DNA from: Pinibacter aurantiacus
GTDB lineage: Bacteria > Bacteroidota > Bacteroidia > Chitinophagales > Chitinophagaceae
Assembly: GCF_019130065.1 (NCBI RefSeq)
Contig: NZ_JAHSPG010000001.1
Span: 372,001-436,000, forward strand
Direction: 5' to 3'
DNA length: 64,000 bases
Position numbers and translations under genes: made by a program
The notes under the pieces: generated by a model
What the model was told of the DNA's origin: nothing
The model's input: the letters and a program-made list of their open reading frames with translations, nothing else
Database searches by the model: none
Shown: piece after piece, positions 59,706-64,000 of the stretch
Numbering within the stretch: position 1 is the stretch's first letter
How the letters are laid out: each line of letters starts with the position of its first letter

Positions 59706-59859
59706 TAATTGTGAATTAATAATTAATAATTAATAAAGAACAATTAATAGGGTAACAGGCTTGCAAAAACGATGTTTTCAAATTTGTTTAAAAATTTGAG
59801 TGGCAGCATTTGGCAAACGATATAACCCTTTTAATTATTAATTATTAATTATTAATTAG
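59706..59859. repeat. Paired-arm repeat, family C
   Basis: Left arm 59709-59749 (GTGAATTAATAATTAATAAT, TAATAAAGAACAATTAATAG) and right arm 59829-59858 (TTTAATTATTAATTATTAAT, inverted) with about 80 nt between. It lies between the EF-G2-like gene start and a convergent-side gap. Confidence 0.8.
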
Positions 59860-59908
59860 CCTTAAAACTGGAACCTATGGAGTACGGAGATAGAATATTC
59901 ACGTAGTA

Positions 59909-60292
59909 TTATGCCGTGTAATGATGAGAGAACTTTTTAAAATCTTCCTGCAAATTATCAAGCACACTTTCTAAATAATTGTAGCGATCGTTAAGATCTT
60001 CATGCTCGACGTAGGTTGCTTCGCTGAAATGTCCGTCACTTCTGTTCATTTCCCACTCAGCAAATTTTTCATGATTCTTAATATCATGTTTAAGATCATG
60101 CACGTTTAAAAGCTGGATGCGAAATTGATTTTGGAAATGTTCGATGTCGTGTTGCGACTCTCGGTCCGTTAGATGTGGAGCCATCTGTAGTAGTGATCTT
60201 TCGAGTTGAGTTAGCCTTTCGCGGTTGGAACGAAGTGTATTTTTCCAAGTTGTACACTCCGTAGAGAACTGTGTTGTGTCTGTAGTAACCAT
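59909..60292 (-). CDS. Small coiled-coil protein of unknown function
   Basis: A 127-residue soluble, fully helical protein rich in His, Glu, Asp, Asn and Gln (HLTDRESQHDIEHFQNQFRIQLLNVHDLKHDIKNHEKFAEWEMNRSDGHFSEATYVEHEDLNDRYNYLESVLDNLQEDFKKF). The heptad pattern suggests a coiled-coil dimer or a four-helix bundle. No signal peptide and no known domain recognised. Comparable small His-rich helical proteins occur in other Bacteroidota; function is unknown. Located upstream of, and co-oriented with, the EF-G2-like gene, but separated by about 215 bases. Confidence 0.75.
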   Translation of the reverse strand: MVTTDTTQFSTECTTWKNTLRSNRERLTQLERSLLQMAPHLTDRESQHDIEHFQNQFRIQLLNVHDLKHDIKNHEKFAEWEMNRSDGHFSEATYVEHEDLNDRYNYLESVLDNLQEDFKKFSHHYTA

Positions 60293-60446
60293 GGGAATAA
60301 ATTTATAAAAGTGAAGAAATGAAAACCTCCTTCCCAGGGGGCGTTTACTATTCCTAAATTAATATAGTTTATTTGAAAAAGCCATGACTTTGGTGTTAAA
60401 AAGTGAGGCATTTTTTGAAGGTATTATGAATCAGGAAATTAGCAGG

Positions 60447-60550
60447 GAGTTGAGAATTGAGAGTGGAGAGTTGAGAGTTATCTGCAAGACTGAATGTGAT
60501 GATTAAGTGATACTGTCACCACTCTCCATTCTCAACTCTCAACTCTCAAC
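60447..60550. repeat. Paired-arm repeat, family A, in the permease promoter region
   Basis: Left arm 60447-60479 (GAGTTGAGAATTGAGAGTGG, AGAGTTGAGAGTT) and right arm 60518-60550 (ACCACTCTCCATTCTCAACT, CTCAACTCTCAAC). Ends 9 bases before the -7 box of the permease gene. Confidence 0.85.
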
Positions 60551-60559
60551 TTTTTTTAC

Positions 60560-60567
60560 TACGTTTG
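60560..60567 (+). promoter_or_regulatory. -7 promoter element directly before the MacB-type gene
   Basis: TACGTTTG matches TAnnTTTG and ends only 4 bases before the ATG at 60572, so the transcript may be leaderless or nearly so. The -33 region overlaps a repeat arm. Confidence 0.6.
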
Positions 60568-60571
60568 ACTC

Positions 60572-61813
60572 ATGCGAAGAATCTTCGAAATCATAGGCAG
60601 TAGTTTTAAAATGGCCATCGACGAATTCAGGGCCAATAAATTAAGGACCTTTCTTTCTCTTTTTGGCATCACCATTGGTATCTTTTGCATTATCGGTGTA
60701 CTGGCAACTGTAAACAGCCTGGAACGCAACGTGCAGACGGATATCAAGGCGCTTGGGAGTAATTCCATTTATGTGCAGAAAACTGATTTTTCGCAGCAAA
60801 ACCCCTGGTGGAAAACTATGGGCTACCCCAATGTTACTTACGCTGAAATGGGGCAACTGAAGCACAAAGTGCCCACTATAAAGAATATTACATTCCTGCT
60901 TAACTCCAATGATAAGATCGACTATGAAAGTGAAACGCTGAGCGGCGTCAACTTTTATGGTATTACGGAAGAGTTCAGCGACATTCAAAACATAGAAATT
61001 GTATCCGGCAGATATCTTCAGCAATCTGACTTCGACCGTGGCGCCAGTTCAATTGTGATGGGCAACGATGTAGCAGAGCAAATCTTCGGCTCTGCTGAAA
61101 GGGCCGTTGGAAAAGAAATTGATTTAAAAGGCAAAAAAGGATTTGTGGTGGGCCTCATCAAGAAGCAGGGCAAGAGCATGATCGGTGGCTGGGATTTTGA
61201 TAATTCGATTATTATGCCTTATCAATTTTTACGTGGTTTGATGAATGAAAAATCTGTAGAAACGACCATCATTGTTCAGGGACAGGAAAAAATCCCCGTA
61301 ACTGAAATGCGCGAAGAACTGACCGGTGCGATGCGTTCCATCAGAAGACTGAAACCCACCGAAAACAACAACTTCACTTTAAACGATATTGACTCCTTCA
61401 GCAACTTCGCTTCCGGCATTTTCTCAGGTATTAACCAGGGCGGCTGGGCCATTGCAGCACTTTCCCTGGTTGTGGGCATGTTTGGCGTGGCCAATATTAT
61501 GTTTGTAACAGTAAGGGAGCGTACCAGTCAAATAGGCCTTAAAAAAGCCATTGGTGCCAAGCGCGGTGTTATTCTAATGGAGTTTTTAATGGAATCTGCC
61601 TTCCTTTGTATTCTGGGCGGGCTGATCGGCCTGGCATTGGTTTTCCTTTTGACAAAAGTATTTTCTGCAACACTGGGTTTCCCCATCTATATTTCCCTTA
61701 GTATATTGTCACTTGCTATTGGCATTTGCATATTTGTTGGGGTGCTGGCGGGCATTATTCCTGCGACCATCGCAGCAAGGATGAATCCGGTGGTGGCGAT
61801 CAGAAGCAAATAG
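60572..61813 (+). CDS. MacB/FtsX-type ABC transporter permease
   Basis: A 413-residue permease: first membrane helix (about 24-46: KLRTFLSLFGITIGIFCIIGVLATV), a periplasmic MacB_PCD domain (about 47-285), and three C-terminal FtsX helices (about 292-410, including GGWAIAALSLVVGMFGVANIMFVTVRERTSQIGLKKAIGAKR). Members are mechanotransmitters for lipoprotein or efflux systems. The matching ATPase and membrane-fusion protein are not adjacent. The TAG stop is the first bases of a repeat. Confidence 0.92.
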   Translation: MRRIFEIIGSSFKMAIDEFRANKLRTFLSLFGITIGIFCIIGVLATVNSLERNVQTDIKALGSNSIYVQKTDFSQQNPWWKTMGYPNVTYAEMGQLKHKVPTIKNITFLLNSNDKIDYESETLSGVNFYGITEEFSDIQNIEIVSGRYLQQSDFDRGASSIVMGNDVAEQIFGSAERAVGKEIDLKGKKGFVVGLIKKQGKSMIGGWDFDNSIIMPYQFLRGLMNEKSVETTIIVQGQEKIPVTEMREELTGAMRSIRRLKPTENNNFTLNDIDSFSNFASGIFSGINQGGWAIAALSLVVGMFGVANIMFVTVRERTSQIGLKKAIGAKRGVILMEFLMESAFLCILGGLIGLALVFLLTKVFSATLGFPIYISLSILSLAIGICIFVGVLAGIIPATIAARMNPVVAIRSK

Positions 61814-61901
61814 TAGCCAGTAGCTAGTTTCCAGTAGCCGGGATGAGCATAGTGTTCATGCAAACAGTATTCACTGGCAACCGGCGTCCGGCTACTGGCT
61901 A
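61811..61901. repeat. Paired-arm repeat, family P (TAGTAGCCAG)
   Basis: Left arm 61811-61840 (TAGTAGCCAGTAGCTAGTTT, CCAGTAGCCGGG) begins with the TAG stop of the permease; right arm 61880-61901 (CACTGGCAACCGGCG near 61873, then CCGGCTACTGGCTACCTG). Confidence 0.75.
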
Positions 61902-61944
61902 CCTGCGCTCTTTTTCCTACCTTCGCACCTTAAATTTTCTGACA

Positions 61945-62949
61945 TTGAGCGTTACAATTCTGGCAATAGAATCTTCATGTGATGATACTTCCGCTGCGGT
62001 TTGCAGAGATGGTGTGATGTTGTCCAATCTTATTGCAGGCCAAAAAGTACATGCGCAGTATGGTGGCGTGGTGCCTGAACTGGCTTCGCGGGCACATATG
62101 CAAAACATTGTGCCGGTGATAGATACAGCCCTGAAGAACGCCAATTGCACACTGGCAGAAATAGACGCTATTGCTTTTACGCAGGCGCCCGGTTTGATCG
62201 GCTCTTTACTTGTAGGCACTCAATTTGCCAAGTCATTGTCGCTGGCGCTAAACAAGCCATTAATTGCAGTGCATCACATGCAGGCGCATGTACTGGCAAA
62301 TTTGATCGAAGAACCGCGCCCTGAGTTTCCTTTTCTTTGCCTTACCGTGAGCGGGGGCCACACACAAATTGTATTGTGCGAATCTCCCGACAAAATGCGC
62401 GTGATTGGTGAAACGATGGATGATGCTGCGGGTGAAGCTTTTGATAAATCTGCAAAGTTGCTGGGTCTTCCATATCCCGGCGGCCCGTTGATCGACAAAT
62501 ATGCAAAGGACGGCAATCCTAAACGCTTTGCTTTTCCTGAACCACAAATTCCCGGACTGAATTTTAGCTTCAGCGGATTGAAGACGGCGATCTTGTATTT
62601 CCTGCAAAATGAAACAGCAAAGAATCCCAACTTTGTGCAGGAAAACATGGCTGATATATGCGCTTCTGTTCAACATCGCATCGTTACCATTTTGCTCAAT
62701 AAACTTAAACGAGCGTCCGACGAAACCGGTATCAAAAACATTTGTATTGCGGGCGGCGTTTCTGCCAACAGCGGCCTCCGCAACGGTCTTGTTGAATTAG
62801 GCAAAAGAAAACATTGGAACACATTCATTCCTCCGTTTCAATACTGCACCGATAACGCCGGCATGATCGCCATTACGGCTTATTATAAATTCCTGAATAA
62901 AGACTTTGCGGATTTGGGAGTGGTGCCGAGTGCAAGAGCAGAGTGGTAG
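61945..62949 (+). CDS. tsaD: tRNA N6-adenosine threonylcarbamoyltransferase TsaD
   Basis: A 334-residue ASKHA-fold enzyme that, with TsaB and TsaE, transfers the threonylcarbamoyl group to A37 of ANN-decoding tRNAs. The start is set at TTG 61945, giving the universal N-terminus (M)SVTILAIESSCDDTSAAV; upstream in-frame codons would translate a repeat. Metal ligands in HHMQAH (about 110-115), then LTVSGGHTQIVL, DDAAGEAFDK, LNFSFSGLKTAIL, CIAGGVSANSGLR and CTDNAGMIA. Length is usual for the family. Follows the MacB-type gene across a repeat. Confidence 0.95.
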   Translation: MSVTILAIESSCDDTSAAVCRDGVMLSNLIAGQKVHAQYGGVVPELASRAHMQNIVPVIDTALKNANCTLAEIDAIAFTQAPGLIGSLLVGTQFAKSLSLALNKPLIAVHHMQAHVLANLIEEPRPEFPFLCLTVSGGHTQIVLCESPDKMRVIGETMDDAAGEAFDKSAKLLGLPYPGGPLIDKYAKDGNPKRFAFPEPQIPGLNFSFSGLKTAILYFLQNETAKNPNFVQENMADICASVQHRIVTILLNKLKRASDETGIKNICIAGGVSANSGLRNGLVELGKRKHWNTFIPPFQYCTDNAGMIAITAYYKFLNKDFADLGVVPSARAEW

Positions 62950-62955
62950 TGAGGT

Positions 62956-63127
62956 AATTAATAATTAATAAAGAATAATTAATACTGATCATCCGAAAAT
63001 GCAATCATTCTTTTAGTAATGCAGACATTGTTTTATTCTTTATGATGTCAATTGCCCCGACACTTTTAAACGGTTCCAATAACCTTTCAGCGCCACACTA
63101 TTAATTACTAATTATTAATTATTAATT
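62956..63127. repeat. Paired-arm repeat, family C, between tsaD and trmN6
   Basis: Left arm 62956-62983 (TAATTAATAATTAATAAAGA, ATAATTAA) and right arm 63101-63127 (TTAATTACTAATTATTAATT, ATTAATT), with a spacer of about 115 nt. Confidence 0.8.
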
Positions 63128-63133
63128 CGCCAC

Positions 63134-63853
63134 ATGGCAAATACTTTCTTCCGCTTCAAACAATTCCTCATTCACCAGGACAGGTGCGCCATGAAAGTTT
63201 GCACGGATGCATGTGTGTTTGGGGCGTGGGTGGCAAAGGAATGGAAAGATGGCCAGGAGAAGCTGAATGTGCTGGACATTGGAACAGGAACGGGTTTGCT
63301 TACCTTGATGCTGGCGCAAAAGGTCAATGCTTCTTTTAATTCGGTGGAGATAGATGACCATGCCTTTGAACAAGCTTCGCAAAACTTTGCAGAGAGCGAT
63401 TGGAAAGATCGCATTTCGATCCATCATAATGACATCACGCAATTTTCTACTTCACAAAAATTTGATTTGATCGTTTCCAATCCTCCTTTTTATGAGAAGG
63501 ATCTGAAGAGCGATAAACACAAGATCAATCTTGCACGACATGACAGTTCGTTAACCTTGTCAACGCTTTTACAAACTTGTAATGCCTTGCTCGCCGACGA
63601 AGGCAGCGTTGTTTTACTTCTCCCTTTTCATCGCCTTGCAGATTTAGAGAAAGAGGCTCAGGCCAATGGATTGCATTTTGCCCATTTGTTACGAATGAAA
63701 CAAACCACCACACATGACTATTTCCGCCTCGGTGCTGTTTTGCGAAGGCAACCTGCAATATGCATCGTAGAAGACATCACGATTAAAGATGTATCGCAAC
63801 AGTATACGAACGAATTTGTGGAATTGTTGAAAGATTACTATTTGTATTTGTAA
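63134..63853 (+). CDS. tRNA1(Val) (adenine(37)-N6)-methyltransferase, TrmN6/YfiC family
   Basis: A 239-residue SAM-dependent N6-adenine methyltransferase. FRFKQFLIHQDRCAMKVCTDACVFGAWV is the family N-terminus; motif I is VLDIGTGTGLLTLML (about 46-60), acidic residue in NSVEIDDHAFEQA, and the catalytic NPPF motif in LIVSNPPFYEKD (about 113-123). In E. coli, YfiC methylates A37 of tRNA1(Val). With tsaD it makes a local pair of tRNA position-37 modification genes, although a long repeat separates them. Confidence 0.93.
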   Translation: MANTFFRFKQFLIHQDRCAMKVCTDACVFGAWVAKEWKDGQEKLNVLDIGTGTGLLTLMLAQKVNASFNSVEIDDHAFEQASQNFAESDWKDRISIHHNDITQFSTSQKFDLIVSNPPFYEKDLKSDKHKINLARHDSSLTLSTLLQTCNALLADEGSVVLLLPFHRLADLEKEAQANGLHFAHLLRMKQTTTHDYFRLGAVLRRQPAICIVEDITIKDVSQQYTNEFVELLKDYYLYL

Positions 63854-63890
63854 AGCAAGCCCCCCTGCCTAATGATTTGATTCTTTTATA

Positions 63891-63960
63891 TTTCAAATCA
63901 TGACAATCATGAAAATCCTGATGACCTGCCTGCCCGACTAAAGTCATTCAGGCCGGCGTT
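63891..63960. repeat. Repeat cluster at the right edge (families S and diverged N)
   Basis: AATCATGACAATCATGAAAA then TCCTGATGA (units of about 9 nt), followed by CCTGCCTGCCCGACTAAAGT and CATTCAGGCCGGCG, a diverged form of the 27-nt insert found at 46641 and 57384. Confidence 0.55.
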
Positions 63961-64000
63961 CTCACTCAAACTTCAGGTATAATTCAAAAAAGGCAGCAAA

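Noticed and set aside
61843-61944. Upstream N-terminal extension of TsaD
   Set aside because: It translates a TAGTAGCC repeat and lacks similarity to the conserved TsaD start; the TTG at 61945 fits the family.

Overview
The window looks like chromosome from a Bacteroidota bacterium, most likely of the Chitinophagaceae/Chitinophagales type. The evidence is as follows. Several promoters match the Bacteroidota -7 element TAnnTTTG, with a TTG/TTTG about 19-21 nt upstream. Shine-Dalgarno sites are weak or absent. There are many short lipoproteins with a late Cys in the signal peptide. LytTR/LytS pairs, a periplasmic two-component propeller kinase, YceI proteins and secreted glycoside hydrolases are all present. 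I could not place the genus, and I saw no tRNA, rRNA, CRISPR array, prophage or complete insertion sequence.

Layout. 1-1.9 kb: edge of a probable HTH gene, a small lipoprotein, and a DUF4142 protein coupled to an unknown protein. 2.1-9.3 kb: a signalling operon (response regulator-histidine kinase, hybrid kinase with three receiver domains, single receiver, CheR, CheB) without flagellar or classical chemoreceptor genes. 9.3-10.7 kb: a small exported protein, then an intergenic region with a predicted 140-nt minus-strand RNA. 10.7-14.3 kb: the two halves of an asymmetric heterodimeric ABC exporter. 14.5-21 kb: Hsp20, M13 peptidase, an Lrp/AsnC regulator divergent from a histidine-decarboxylase-like enzyme, and another ABC exporter. 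21.2-24.8 kb: DsbA/FrnE, two YceI proteins under a TetR regulator, and DinB. 25-33 kb: small enzymes, a copper ATPase with its HMA partner, TspO, VOC, a membrane protein and cytochrome c. 33-38.3 kb: a propeller kinase lacking the phospho-acceptor His, facing a LytTR/LytS pair. 38.5-41.7 kb: NmrA, AHSA1, a lipoprotein, AraC. 42-49.7 kb: four co-oriented carbohydrate genes (GH3, GH9, aldo/keto reductase, GH51-like). 50.4-64 kb: glutaminyl cyclase, gcvP, a SymE-like toxin, a methyltransferase, a GTPase-motif-degenerate EF-G paralogue, a MacB-type permease, tsaD and trmN6.

The most unusual property is between the genes. Nearly every intergenic gap holds one of about fifteen unrelated repeat families with one common design: an array of degenerate units of about 7-8 nt, a spacer of some 10-110 nt, then the same array inverted. 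Many arms touch or contain the stop codon of the neighbouring gene, some are nested, and one 27-nt palindromic insert occurs inside two of them. I regard this repeat system as the main candidate for something undescribed.
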